Positions 47,199 through 59,178 of a DNA stretch of 64,000 nt are shown here, in pieces. This stretch comes from Vigna angularis (lineage: Eukaryota > Streptophyta > Magnoliopsida > Fabales > Fabaceae): positions 19,708,806 to 19,772,805 of the forward strand of contig NC_068978.1 in NCBI RefSeq assembly GCF_016808095.1. Direction: 5' to 3'. The first letter of the stretch is position 1, and every line of letters begins with the position of its first letter. Position numbers and translations under genes: made by a program. The notes below the pieces were generated by a model that saw nothing but the letters and a program-made list of their open reading frames with translations, was not told the origin of the DNA and did no database searches.

Positions 47199-49136
47199 GG
47201 TGGTGTTGGTGGGTTGTGCTTGATTTTGATCTTGAATTTTGATTTTCCTCTATAAGGAAACCAAATCCTGGCTCTGCCTGAAACATGAAAAGCCAAATAC
47301 ATCACCTAAAAGATAAAAGACTGGTCATGAACAATAAAAGAAAACAGCTTCAGATTCACGAAGAATGTGTAACAAAGACTAGTCAGTGCTCAGAATGACC
47401 GAATCAGAAGCTTTGATTTGAACTTCGGTGCTTCGTGTTAGTGTTGCATTTGCAACCTATTCTGTGCAGGATTGAAGAGTTTTTTATTATTATTTTTCTG
47501 GTCAACATTTGTAGAATTATTTTTGGTAAATGTAGAATCGTCGTTACACCGTTTTACTGCATTGTTCATATTCTCACTCCTACATTATGTCCCCCAAATT
47601 ATACCTTCATATAGTTATTATGATCAATGACACGCAAGATTTTAAAGAAAGTAATATTCATGTTTTTGATCAAATAGAAAACGGGATATCTTAACCTGTT
47701 CATATCCTTTCTAGTAAAAATTAAGCTGCAGATGTAGTTGCCGTGGTGGTTGTAAGAAACAAAATTAAGAGCGGTTTAATGTAAGAAATTCATTATTACT
47801 ATATAAAAAAAGTATTAATGGTATATTTTATAATTATTATCGTAAAATTTAGTGAATATGTAATTAAATTATATGCAAAAATATCTTATATAACGTGACT
47901 TGAAAAAGAAAACACTGTTTTATATAATGATTAACCACCAGAATCATAAATAAATTTGTTTCCATATTATCTAAATTTATTCTAATTTTAGCATATATTA
48001 ATTTTGATAGTATTTCTCTCTCGTTACAACTTCAATTATGCATTTTTTTTTTATTTTCATATTTTATTCAAATTTTCTTAATTGAGAGTGTCACATTGAT
48101 AATCTCAAAATGTTTAATTTTGTAAATTTTTAATGAAAAATATTTTTTCACTAAACAAATTCATTAGACGTGAAATATAGATTAAACATGTTTAGCACTT
48201 TTTTCTTGTCTTGGATCATCTTATTTTAGTATTCCAACTCACTTAGGACTAAGGTAAGAATATTAGTTTCTCTTAGTCATTAGAAAATATTCAATTTAGT
48301 AACGTTTATATTGTCAATAGGGTCATCAGATGATCTATCCCTATATTTACAAACGACTTATCAACTTGGTTTCACTTCAGCTACACAAAACCTAGGTTAG
48401 AATGCTTTAGAACAAAATATGTTACATAATATCATTAACACTCAACACATACATGATTTATAAGTCATCTAGGTAAATTCCATAAACTAGACTCTAATGA
48501 AACTCTTCTAGCTAGAGCATCTAATGAGTACATATTTATCCCCTTATTTGGTCTTTAATATTGGATTCTTTAATTGGTTTTTATACTTTAATAGAATATT
48601 TTAATTAGAATTTGTTATAATTGGGTTTATTTAGCATGAGATACAAAAACATGTTAAAAATAGTTTTTTAATTGCATAAATGTTTTTTGGATATTTTGAT
48701 GCGTGTTAGTGGAGTTGCAGCTAAGTTGACTTCATTGAGATGTGGAAATAAATTGGGTAAAGTTTCATGAGACCTTAAAGATAAATTCAAGAATAACAAA
48801 TAATCAAGATCATAAGAAGTCAATCCAAGCATAACATGAAAAAGTGAAAAATTTGGTAAAGCCAAGAAGAGGGAATAAGCAACAAAATTTGATCTTGCGG
48901 TTTTCTCTATCTTTTCTACTAAAAGGGCTTTGATAATTCATAAATGTTCATGATTGAAGATAATTTGGGAAAAATATGTCCTAAGATATTTTATTTGATA
49001 TTGTTAAATAATTACCTTATTTAACTATATCAATAAATACCAAAAGATAATATTTACCACATTTTTTTAATCTAACATATATCATCTCAAATATTTTTAG
49101 ATCTCCACAGCAATCACATATATTTTGAAGATATTT
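47199..49136. other. TBL 5' region and AT-rich spacer
   Basis: An acceptor-like tttcatgtttcag at 47294-47282 (minus), ahead of the TBL start, suggests a possible 5'-leader intron. Beyond about 47500 the sequence is AT-rich with no recognised gene or element. Confidence 0.4.
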
Positions 49137-49872
49137 GATGAGTTATGTCCCAACTATGGGTGATAATGAAGCAGCGGAATGTGGTTTGGACCGTGCGCAA
49201 AGATGATGTTGCGCATTGGATTTCCTTTGGCAACGCAAGTAATGAATTAAGTGAAGGTTGTTGGTGGAGGAAGGAGCTATCAGTGGAGGCGAAGCTAGCT
49301 CAGACGGCCTTCCATCCCTGGAAGGAAGCTAGAGGAGAGAAAAGGGAAGCTCAAGAAAGGTGACTTTTGGGCAGAGTAAGGGGGTTGGCTTCAAGGTAGC
49401 AAAGGCTTACTCATATTCATTCAAAAGTATCTTTACAAAGATAAACGATGATCATTTATAGCGAAGCTTAAGCTATTCACGGTCCCAGCACCAACAACTG
49501 ATGATCAGCCGAATATCACAGATCATGGGCCACATATGCGTCACATGGGTCATGCAGAAGCAACTTCTGGAAGGCCAGCTGTTGGCACGCATGTGCTGCT
49601 GGCGTGGGCTTCACATGAAGCGCTGGGCGGTGGCTAGATTGGGCTGAGCGTGGCCCAATCCGGAAGTCACTTTCTTCATGGCTCCAAATGAAGTAGTTTC
49701 TTGGGCTAGGTGGCTTGGACATGTCTTTTAGGTCCTCTTGAAGCCTTCTAAGCATGCCTTTAGTCAAGGATCCTTGGGTGCAAGGCTTCATAGATGACAA
49801 CTCTTCTTGATTGTGCATGACTTTATTAGTGATGGGCCATGGTTGTCTATTGGGCTTGAGCCCAAGTCATCA
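49137..49872 (-). mobile_element. Possible LTR-like repeat fragment
   Basis: A block more GC-rich than its surroundings. The minus strand starts tgatgacttgggctcaagcc (49872). Short frames on both strands (49145-49363, 49516-49818) show no domain. No target duplication found, so this is a guess from composition and end bases. Confidence 0.25.
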
Positions 49873-51917
49873 ATATTGGATTATTTAGAAGATGATTGGA
49901 GGAGATTACATTATCATAAAGAAAATTACAACAACAGAAAAGCCTAAAACAAAGCCCAATCCAATTTCTATATAAAGAGACTTAGGAAAACACATTAGGG
50001 TAGCTAAGTAACCCTTTGGGGGGTCCAAATTTCGTCCTCCCTCTTTTCTCTCATGTTCTCCACCCTCTCTTCTTCTATTTTCATGTTATTTCTACATTCC
50101 ATGGAGTGTTAAGCCTGTAGGGTTGATTGTGTTGTAATTTATTAACTGAATTATGAGGTTAGATCAATAAATATATTTGTTCTTTTGATTCTTGTTGTGA
50201 TTTATTTTTATCTATGTCTTTTGCTTCTTAATCAAGTAAAAGTAATGATTTTTACATTATATCAATTTAGCATGGTGTCAAATCTACATAACATATCAAT
50301 CATATGATTCCAAGGGTTTTTAATTTTAATTGAGAATTTACTTTGATTAAAGTTAGAAACTTTCATATGATTAAATGAGTTTTTGTCAATAATTGAAAAT
50401 ATACTTTGATCAGTGGTAAAAACTTTAACAAGAATTAATCATGAATGTACTTTGGTTAATTAGCTTTTTACTTGATATAAGAGGTAAAAAAATAAACATG
50501 ATTAGGCATAGTAATATTTAATTAAAAATGTACTTTCGTTAAATTTACTATAATTAATCTACAAAGTTCTTACTTTTAATTGAGAATGTACTTTGGTTAA
50601 GAGTGAGAACGCCAACAAATTAATGGAGAATTTACATTGATTAATTTGAAAATCTAAGATAATAATTAATTGAACAATAAACTTTAGATAACCAATGATG
50701 AATCCTATTTTGAAAAAGCAATGAAATCAACCTATTTTCTTTATCATTGTTTTTTTATCTTTTTAAATCTCTTTTATAAATTTCGTTCTTTCTAACTTCT
50801 GCTACTTCGTTCTTTAATTTTTTTTTCTTTATCTTTATTTTCTTTATTATTTTACTAACCTTTTGTATAGTTTTTATAAGAACTAATTTGTTAATAATCA
50901 ATTTCGTGTTTGTTGGGAGACGACTTAGGGTTGAATTTACCCTTTTTATTTTGTTGGCTACTGTCTTAACAATAATGAAGTTGCTATAGTTTAGTAATAT
51001 TAATTTGATTACGTCAACGACAACGTTATCAACATCTAATGCACATTATTTGCTTATATTTTTTGTCTAATAAGGCTTCAAAACTTTAACATATAATTTC
51101 ATTCAAAACTTATTTTATCCTTTTTGGAGAAATCTTAATTAAAATGATATATTTAAACACAATTGTTATACTATAAACCTAAGATTAAATTATGTATGCT
51201 ATACGTGTTGATTCAAGAATCAAATAACAAAAAACACAACATGAACGACGATTCCCAAAATAGAATTGAAAATTAATGAAGGAAATATAACCTATGTGAT
51301 TGAAGATTTCCTATGCGAATTGGAAGATGAATGACGTGAATGAATGGTGCTTGGAATGGAGTCTTGCCACACCACTTGGAGGTGCTCTAAGATAACTAAG
51401 GATTGAGTAGTCACTTAAAGCTCTCACTCTAGATGATACTCACGAATAAGAGAGAACAATTCACTCTCAGTTTCGATAGATTTTTTTTCTATTAATGCCA
51501 AAATTTTCCAATGTACAAATACAACCCTTTATTTATAAGAAAAGAAGTTTCCAAAATCTTACAAGCTAAGTATATACTAAACATGATTAAGGGAAGTGTA
51601 TGATGCAAGCTATCACTAATGACTAGCATACAAAATAAGCTAAGCTAAAAACGTATCCCATAAGCTAATTATGTGTGCTCTAAGCTTTAGTTCTCTCTAG
51701 TTAAGGCACTATGATGAACTTCCTTCAAGTTAGCTGAAATTTACATACGTCAATGCTAAGTGTGAAAGCCAACTATCGAGCACAACATTCATTGAGAAAG
51801 AAAAAGCTTCCACTCGGCGCCTATATCTAAATCACACAAATGAATATTTTCCTTTATGTCATGCTCTTAGTTACTCTGCTTTAATCCATAATCAAGACCT
51901 CATCATCATGTTCCACG
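49873..51917. other. Repeat-derived AT-rich sequence
   Basis: Between 50320 and 50650 a phrase like aattgagaatgtactttggtt(aa) plus agagtgagaac recurs about seven times, and ttgttgggagacgacttagg at 50909 recalls LTR sequence near 18660. No gene recognised. Confidence 0.35.
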
Positions 51918-53396
51918 TAGGGATAGGCAAAGTATACTATATTGTACTGAACTATAAAAATGTATAGTTAATTATAAACTAGTTTAAGAAAACTCCACTG
52001 AACTAAAAAGTAGTTCATAATAACTGAACTGAACTATTTTTAGTTTACTTAAAGTGTAGTTCAATTCAGTTAACTACTTTTATGTTCACTATGATGTAAT
52101 TCAGTTAAGTATAGTATAATGTAAGTGGATTTCCTTGCAGCAAACTATACTGAGTGTCCAATGAATCGAACCGGCAAAACAAACTCAAGCCTGAGAATTC
52201 TACCATGTCCGTGAGAATGCCCACAATCAAAACTAAGAACAATTTGACACCTTATAAGTCAACAACACTTGGTGGCGAGCTGTCACGCTTGAACACAACT
52301 TTCCCATTGTTAACAGCGAGAATACAACAATCCTTGGACAAATTTTTAGCACAGTATTTAGCTACAAAGGTAGATGACCTGATTCTATGCAAACCATGAG
52401 TTGTTCCGACCACAACATGAGTTGCAGAATAACCATTTGCTTCTCGAACCAAAATTTTCTTCATTGATGAACCACAACATATTTTGAGTTTAAGGTGACC
52501 TGAAAAAGAAAAAAAACAAAAACCATAAAATTCAGTATGTTTTGTTCAGGGACCTCAAATAAGAGCACTTTCACAAACTTCAAAATTACGCTTTTGTTTC
52601 CACTAGGAAGTTTCATTTTTTATGTCCCGCATTTCCTACCTGATTAGAAGACAACAGATGAATTTGCATTTCCGTTTATAGAAATTGAAAAAGGTCCACA
52701 CAGAGAACGAAGATTGAGAAATTATACCTATTTCAAGTTGCAGAATCCTTCATAAACGGCAAGAACATAGTCAAACGCCTTGACAAGTGAAAGCAGCGAA
52801 GATTTCCCGTCTCCATTCGCAGTTTCTACAGAACCCCATTTCACCAGTCAATATTCACGTTAAAAAAACAAAAACCCAAAGCAAAAAAAGAAAAAGGAAC
52901 TCGAATTCCCCAGGTACCCTGGTTCCCAAGAACATGCAGAGCAACCACGGTGTCACCAGGGTGAGCGACTTTGACCAAAGCCCACGTGAGAAATTCCTTG
53001 CTGGGGGAGTCCATCTTCAACCCCACCACCACCTTTCGGCAACCGGAGCCTCCATGGGAGGGTTCTTTGGCAAGATCTGTTTGAGGCATTTTTTACGTTG
53101 ATCACAAAAGTGAATGATAGAAGTGAACCTTTGACGACAACGAACCTCCAACGGCGGCGGCCTCCAACGACGACAGCCTTCAACGGTAACAATCTTCAAT
53201 AGGCGAGTGAGCTTTGAACAAGGCAGAAAGCAAACGAGGCCTGGTTGAGAAAAGAAATAGAAAACCTAAACTGCAGTTAACTGTACTATTAATCAGTTTA
53301 ATTAGTTTTTAGTAAATTTAGTTTAAGTTTTTTAAGTATAAAAAAATATAGATAAACTATAGTTTAGGTTTTTTAAGTTAACTCTGCCCAACCCTA
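51918..53396. mobile_element. Non-autonomous hAT-type transposon carrying a host gene fragment (Pack-type)
   Basis: The left end is tagggataggcaaagtatac and the right end, on the minus strand, tagggttgggcagagttaac, about 16 of 20 alike. This resembles the (t/c)aggg(g/a)tgggcaa ends of plant hAT elements. A perfect 8-bp target duplication gttccacg flanks it (51910-51917 and 53397-53404), the hAT size. AT-rich subterminal sequence with actgaact/agttcagt motifs surrounds the captured fragment. No transposase. Confidence 0.85.
52252..53089 (-). pseudogene. USP-domain receptor-like cytoplasmic kinase fragment, introns kept, inside the hAT element
   Basis: Exons 53089-52918, 52825-52728 and 52499-52252 join at GT-AG sites. 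The frame starts MPQTDLAKEP and continues VVVGLKMDSPSKEFLTWALV, ALHVLG, SSLLSLVKAFDYVLAVYEGF, then KKILVREANGYSATHVVVGT and YCAKNLSKDCCILAVNNGKV. This is the N-terminal universal-stress-protein domain found in plant USP-kinases. The kinase domain is absent. It is broken by TAG at the end of exon 2 (52730-52728, where Gln is usual), a probable 1-base deletion at the start of exon 3, and TAA at 52254-52252 (again a likely Gln codon). Retained introns show capture at the DNA level, not through mRNA. GC-rich upstream sequence to about 53220 may be the donor gene's leader. Confidence 0.8.
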
Positions 53397-53404
53397 GTTC
53401 CACG

Positions 53405-54045
53405 GGTTGGAGAGAATTCACCCTCGAATTCAGAGAGACCTATAAAAGGAAATGCCTTTACACTTAAATATTTTATTTTTTGTAAAGGGTGATGTTGGAT
53501 GTGATGCCGTTTTAGTTTCCCAAGGTCCTTACATTTAAAAACTTTGCAAAAAGTTGGAAAAGTTTTGTATTGCTTACCATTGTGTGCCACCCAATGAATG
53601 TATGTAAAAGTTAGCAAATGGAAGGGTGTAAAATTCCATGAGGCACCTTGAAACCCTTGCCTAGACTCTCAACTTCCTCCTTTATTCCATAGGGTTCTTT
53701 GTGTGTGCTAAAGGGTATTTTATTGTATGTGATATGAGGCTGTCTTATTACCAACAAAAATTTATTACTTGAAAAGTTATTATGCTCTTTTTCTTTTGTT
53801 ATCTCTTTTTCTCATTTGTGTTTCATTTTTAGTTTATCTTCTTTAACCTCTTGTGGAGTCAAAGATTTGAGAGTAATATGGTGCCCTTGGAAGCCAAATA
53901 AAATTTTGTTTGAAAATCCATCATAAATAATCTTGTGATCATATTACCATGACCTTCCTAATAATAGGTGTGTTGCTTTCATTGGCACAACATCACACCT
54001 AACCTTATCCTTATATTTTCCAATGGCAAAAGTTATGGGGGACTT
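53405..54045. other. Intergenic or repeat flank, no gene seen
   Basis: No recognisable domain in either strand. Confidence 0.35.
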
Positions 54046-55019
54046 TGTAACGCCCCAAATTCTACGACATCACGGGTTAACAAAAAGCGATAAATTTCAA
54101 AACTTTATGATAATACGAAAATGTATTTTTCAAAAACGTTAACCTTTCAACATGCATAATTTATTCAAAACATAATAGTTTCAAAAGCCTTATCCAATTA
54201 CATTATTCCAAAAGTAATTAAAATGACTAAGGAAATAAAACAACTACAATTACTTTGTTTCAAAAGTCTATACCAAAAGAAATTTTTAAAGAAACTCAAA
54301 TATTTCCCTCATCATCTCACGAATCTATCATGCATCTAGAACATTTTCAATATCATTTGCTCACGTATAACACATTATACGATCACCGCCGATAATTTCG
54401 TTCACAAACACACAAACATGTATGGGGTAAGCTACCGATAAAGTAATCATAATAAAAAGATATAAACCTTCAAATATATCAACCATAATTAAACACCTCA
54501 TACATATAAGTAATAACAATAGGATTACTAATCCTCTAACATAAGCAATTCAATCATAATGAATTACTCGATCTTCGATCCCCAATCCTCAAACTTCCGT
54601 CCTTGATCCTTGATTCCGAATCCTAGATGTCATCACCAACATCTCACCCATAGAACTTTGGTTTATCCACTCATTAGCACATATGCTAACTACTACTATA
54701 ATCATTATGGTAAGACCACTATCAACATAGCATAACTTGGAGCATGTCAAATACCATGATCATCATCATAGATACACCACCATAATGATTATCCTAGTCA
54801 TGAATCACACCATTAGCATCACCAAACCACGAACTCCATCATGACAAGACTTAGTCACACTCTTGTACCTTTCCTCACCGGCTGTAGCCGCTCCTATAGC
54901 CCCATCTGTAGCTTCCCCATACAGATACACTCGAGTGATCCTTCTTATGGCTTCAGACCTGTTCTCCTATCACACAAGGCAGAACATTTATCCCCCTCAC
55001 CAAAGAAGATTAAACACTC

Positions 55020-55205
55020 GAACATCATTCTCTTTTCTACAACCATTTGCCAAAGAGAATGTCACTCTCTTTTCAACAACCAATGCCAAAGAGAGTCATC
55101 CCCTTTTCAACAACCAATCCCAAAGGGAATATTCCTTGCTTTTCAACAACCAATGCCAAAGGTAGTCACAACTCTCTTTTCAACAACTAATGCCAAAGAG
55201 AGCAC
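55020..55205. repeat. About 35-bp tandem repeat (ttttcaacaaccaatgccaa)
   Basis: Five diverged copies of ctcttttcaacaaccaatgc plus caaagagagtca. Confidence 0.8.
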
Positions 55206-55439
55206 ATATCCGCAAATAGAACCAATATTTACTAGGTACAACAAGTAGACTAATCTCCCATGCCTCATGCTCATTAATCACACACTTAAGTACATCCCAA
55301 TACTCATTCATGCTCCATTTCACAATCACCAGTCAAAATTGACTCTAAACATGTCCATTACTCTTATTCCTTGAGTACCAACGCGTTTAAGTGCTTCCTA
55401 GGCTTGAACCACATCCATTCTTTATCAAATTCATCCTTT

Positions 55440-55625
55440 TTCACAAAAATACATTGTGATAATCGATTATCACTTTGGATAATCGATTATCTCAATGAAA
55501 ATCACCTAGAAACGTCATGCAAGAAGGGATAATCGATTATCATAAGTGATAATCGATTATTCTCGCAACCAGACTCATATTGACACGCAATAATTGATTA
55601 TCCTTAGTGATAATCCATTATCTGT
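55440..55625. repeat. Cluster of the 14-bp palindrome gataatcgattatc
   Basis: Perfect palindromes at 55458, 55478, 55528 and 55547, with two variants near 55590-55620. Related copies occur in other LTR-like segments at about 20160-20320 and 26810-26985. Confidence 0.85.
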
Positions 55626-55718
55626 TAAATGAAACACATCCTGGACATAATTCAAGTATGCAAACACACATGCAACAACCCTAAATCACGAGAAAACTCT
55701 GTCAAAACATCATTCATG

Positions 55719-56943
55719 CACTACAAAAATTATTAATATTACCGACGAATTTTTACTGACAGATACATTTTCGTCAGTAAATTTTCATTACCGACGGCAT
55801 TACCGACGAATTTTGAATTTTATTTACTGACGGCCAAAAGCCTTGGGTAAATCCGTCGGTAACTGACATACACATTACCGACGAATATGTTCCATCGGTA
55901 AATTCGTCGGTAATGTCAATGTCACTTACCGACGGTTTTATCAAAGGCTTTTGGCCGTCGGTAAAAAAAGCGGGAATTTTCTCGCCCATTATTTCACTTA
56001 TCGACATTACCGACGAATTTACCGAAGGTCCATGTCCTTCGGTAAAAAGAACGGGAATTTTCCCGCCCAAATTCTGCCTCCATTGTCAATATATGTGGCA
56101 AAGACGCTCATTTCTCCTCATTTTCTTTACCAACTCAGTTCACACCACCACTACTCATTTCTCCTTACCGTCTTGTGGCTTCAGCTCTCTACCATTGTGG
56201 GTTGCTTTCCACCATCATAGGATAGTCTCCACCATCACGGGATGCTCTCAACTTTTCCGGCGAGCTCTACTTTTCCGACAAGCTCAAGTTTTCTGGTGGA
56301 CTGTTGTAGAGTTCATTTGTGCGATTAGGAACATCACCGGTGCTAAACTTTTCCGGCGAGCTCAACTTTGCATGATAAAATGACACAACATCACTGGTCC
56401 TAAACCGGTCCTAAATTTGTGCGAGTTCATTTGTGCGATTAGGAACATCACCGGTGCTAAGCTTTTCCGACGAGCTCAACTCTGCATGATAAAATGACAC
56501 AACATCACTGGTCCTAAATTTTTTCGGCGAGCTCAACTCTCTATGATAAAATGACACAACATCACCGGTCCTAAACTTTTCCGACGAGCTCAACTCTCCA
56601 TGATTCCCTATGGTTATTCGTGTGATGCCCTTTTGGTGGCGGAGTTCGTGGAAATGAAAAAAAAAAATTGACACAGCGACGAAGGAAGAGGAAGAAGATG
56701 AACCAGGTCGCGACATTTACCGACGGATTTACCGAAGGCCTAGATCCTTCGGTAATTATCGAAGGCTTTACCGACGGCCAAAAGCCTTCGGTAATTACCA
56801 ACAGACGAAAGATCCCTTGGTAAAGTTTACCGACAACATTTTTACCGACGGTATGTTGGCCGTCGATAAATGTTAATTACCGACAGATTTTATACATTAC
56901 CGACGAATTATGACCGTCGGTAATCTCAATCATTCTTGTAGTG
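55719..56943. mobile_element. Non-autonomous CACTA element with 3-bp target duplication
   Basis: Left end cactacaaaaatta and right end cattcttgtagtg form the CACTA inverted repeat. Target duplication atg at 55716-55718 and 56944-56946. Subterminal taccgacg/cgtcggta motifs lie in both orientations over about 300 bp at each side. The centre (56240-56620) has three or four copies of a unit with ttttccg(g/a)cgagctcaac and tgataaaatgacacaacatc. No transposase frame. Confidence 0.9.
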
Positions 56944-57897
56944 ATGTATTCAAGCATCACATACCCTTGAAAACATATTCAAACACATACATTACCACAC
57001 TTGAATCATCCAAATTCAATCAATACACATGTTATAACTCAAACAACACAAATATAATGCATATGATTATTACCACACCCTTACACATACATTTGCATGG
57101 AAAATCCCCAAGCCTCATAACTTTATTCTCCCTTAGCATCAATCCCTCAATTGGGATAACCCAACAATGATACATATATTCATAGGGTTCACCCAACTCA
57201 AATATTACATAAACCTTATGTCTATGCATACATAAACTCTTGCCTAAAAAGAACAACATACAACCATAATCATAATCATATAACATATATTAACAAGGAT
57301 TATTAATCAAAATAACCAAGAACACATATAACATACAATAATTAACAAACAAAGGTAACCTTCCCCATACCTTGGTCAATCCTAGGGCTTTATCTAACTT
57401 CAAATAACCACAAGTCCTCCCTTGCACTAAGGTTTTCTGCAACTCTTCCTCTTTTCTCCTAGAAAACGTCTTTTACCCTTTTCGTTATTATCTTCTTCTA
57501 TTCTATCTCCATCTTTTTAATTAAAATCATATCTCTCACTTAATCTATAAAACCACCAAGATTTCCTCTTATTCTCTCTTAACTACTTTTTAAAACATCA
57601 AGAACCACTAAATCTTTCTAAAATCCACTAGATCTTTTAAATTTTAAATTTATTTTTATTCATTTACTTCCTACACCCCTTATATTAATTCTACACCAAT
57701 TAATAAAGTTAAAAGACAATTTTGCCTTTGGGCCCAAAAATACAAATTAAACAAAAGTTTACCTTAACTCTTTTTCTTTCTAGAATTTGGCGCACACCTA
57801 TTAAATCCTAAATCACCCTTCTACCAACAAGCCCACACATCACATTGGTAATATCACACACATACAAATCATCATAGTAACAACATAACAATCATGT

Positions 57898-58052
57898 CAC
57901 TAGTAAAAAAAACTATTTTTTTAACTCGCACAATAGACTTCGGTTTTGTAAAAACTGAAGCATAAAAATGTCGTGGCATTTTCGTAGTTATGGTGAACTT
58001 ATATGCCTCGATTTTCTGGGAACAGAGGCAATAGGACCGTTCTGGGGACAAA
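57898..58052. mobile_element. Truncated CACTA-like end
   Basis: cactagtaaaaaaaacta starts at 57898 and is followed by a short subterminal stretch that ends abruptly near 58052 where Athila-type flank begins. No second end found. Confidence 0.4.
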
Positions 58053-59160
58053 GGAAATACTCAATTTAGATCATCAACAAGACTAAAATCAAGATGTGTA
58101 CATGCTTTCAATGTTCACTAAATCACATAATATCCAACAAATGCTATTTTCATGAATGATCAATCAACTAAGCAAATATGTTCTTATGTGTTCATGGAAT
58201 CTATCCTCACTAGATAAAGTGTTTCACCCAAACACACAAGTGTATAGGAGATATTCACTCATTCACTTTACTATCACAATGTCACATGAATTAACTTTGC
58301 CTTTCATTTAACCATAATCAAAACATTTACAAGTAAGGATCATCACAAGGACTTTTCAATGGCTTATAATGTGGCTGGGCTAACAATAATAATTAGTTTT
58401 TCTGGATCACAAAACCCTTGAGTTAAGAGAATCACAACCATTCTTAATTATCCCCAACTTTCTTTTGCATTGAGCTTTTCTTTTCTTTTTCTTCTGCTTT
58501 TCACATGCTTAACTTTTGGCTCAATGCTTTTTATTTTCCCTTTCTGTTTTCCAACAACCCCAAACTTGAACATTTATCAATACCACAAAATATTTTCAAC
58601 TTAACTCAAGGTAAAGCTTTTCAAAAAGGGTTTTCAAATCATGTTCAAGGCTAAGGGTTCAAAGGATAGCACACTTAGTGCTCTCTTTTAGTGGGCTAAA
58701 TTCATGCATCTGGCTAACAAAAGGGTTACCAACAAATGGCCTTGATCATATGATGCAAAAGAACAAGTGATTTAATCATAGAAAACCTGGGCAAAGTCAT
58801 TCATGCTTTCAAAGTAATAACATTCAACAACAACTCTGGAGCTCAAAATCTCACATATAAGCTCATTCACATTCCACATAAACATCCTACTTAGCATCAT
58901 AATCACAATCATAACATCATGCATTTGTTCACAAGGCTTGTGAACCACCTGTATAAGCATATAATGTGCACATTCTCAATCATCAATCAAGATCCAAACA
59001 TCATCAAGCAATACTCATCATGCAATAAGTCATAAGCAAACCATCATAACAAAAAAAGTTCAAATTGAGTACATCAACCCTATTCTAAAAACATAAGCAA
59101 ATAAGTTCAATATTACAAAACACTAGGTTGCCTCCTAGTAAGCGCTTGTTTAACGTCACG
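58053..59160 (-). other. Untranslated 3' part of the Athila-type element
   Basis: Lies downstream of the pol fragment on the same strand. AT-rich, no open frame of note. By position it should be spacer between pol and the 3' LTR, but I could not identify the LTR. Confidence 0.4.
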
Positions 59161-59178
59161 AGCCTGACCCAAAATAGT

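Larger units (their letters stand above)
54046..57890 (+). mobile_element. Possible Ty3-gypsy LTR (solo or fragment), interrupted by a CACTA derivative
   Basis: Starts tgtaacgccccaaattct, a start typical of legume gypsy LTRs, and may end near aacataaca at 57890. Removing the 1.2-kb CACTA insertion leaves about 2.6 kb. No matching target duplication was found (gactt on the left), so the right end is uncertain. It contains caaccaatgccaaagagag repeats and a cluster of gataatcgattatc palindromes. Confidence 0.4.

Noticed and set aside
46632..47223. Plus-strand open frames opposite the TBL exons
   Set aside because: They are shadows of the minus-strand TBL exons 1 and 2, which carry clear family motifs.
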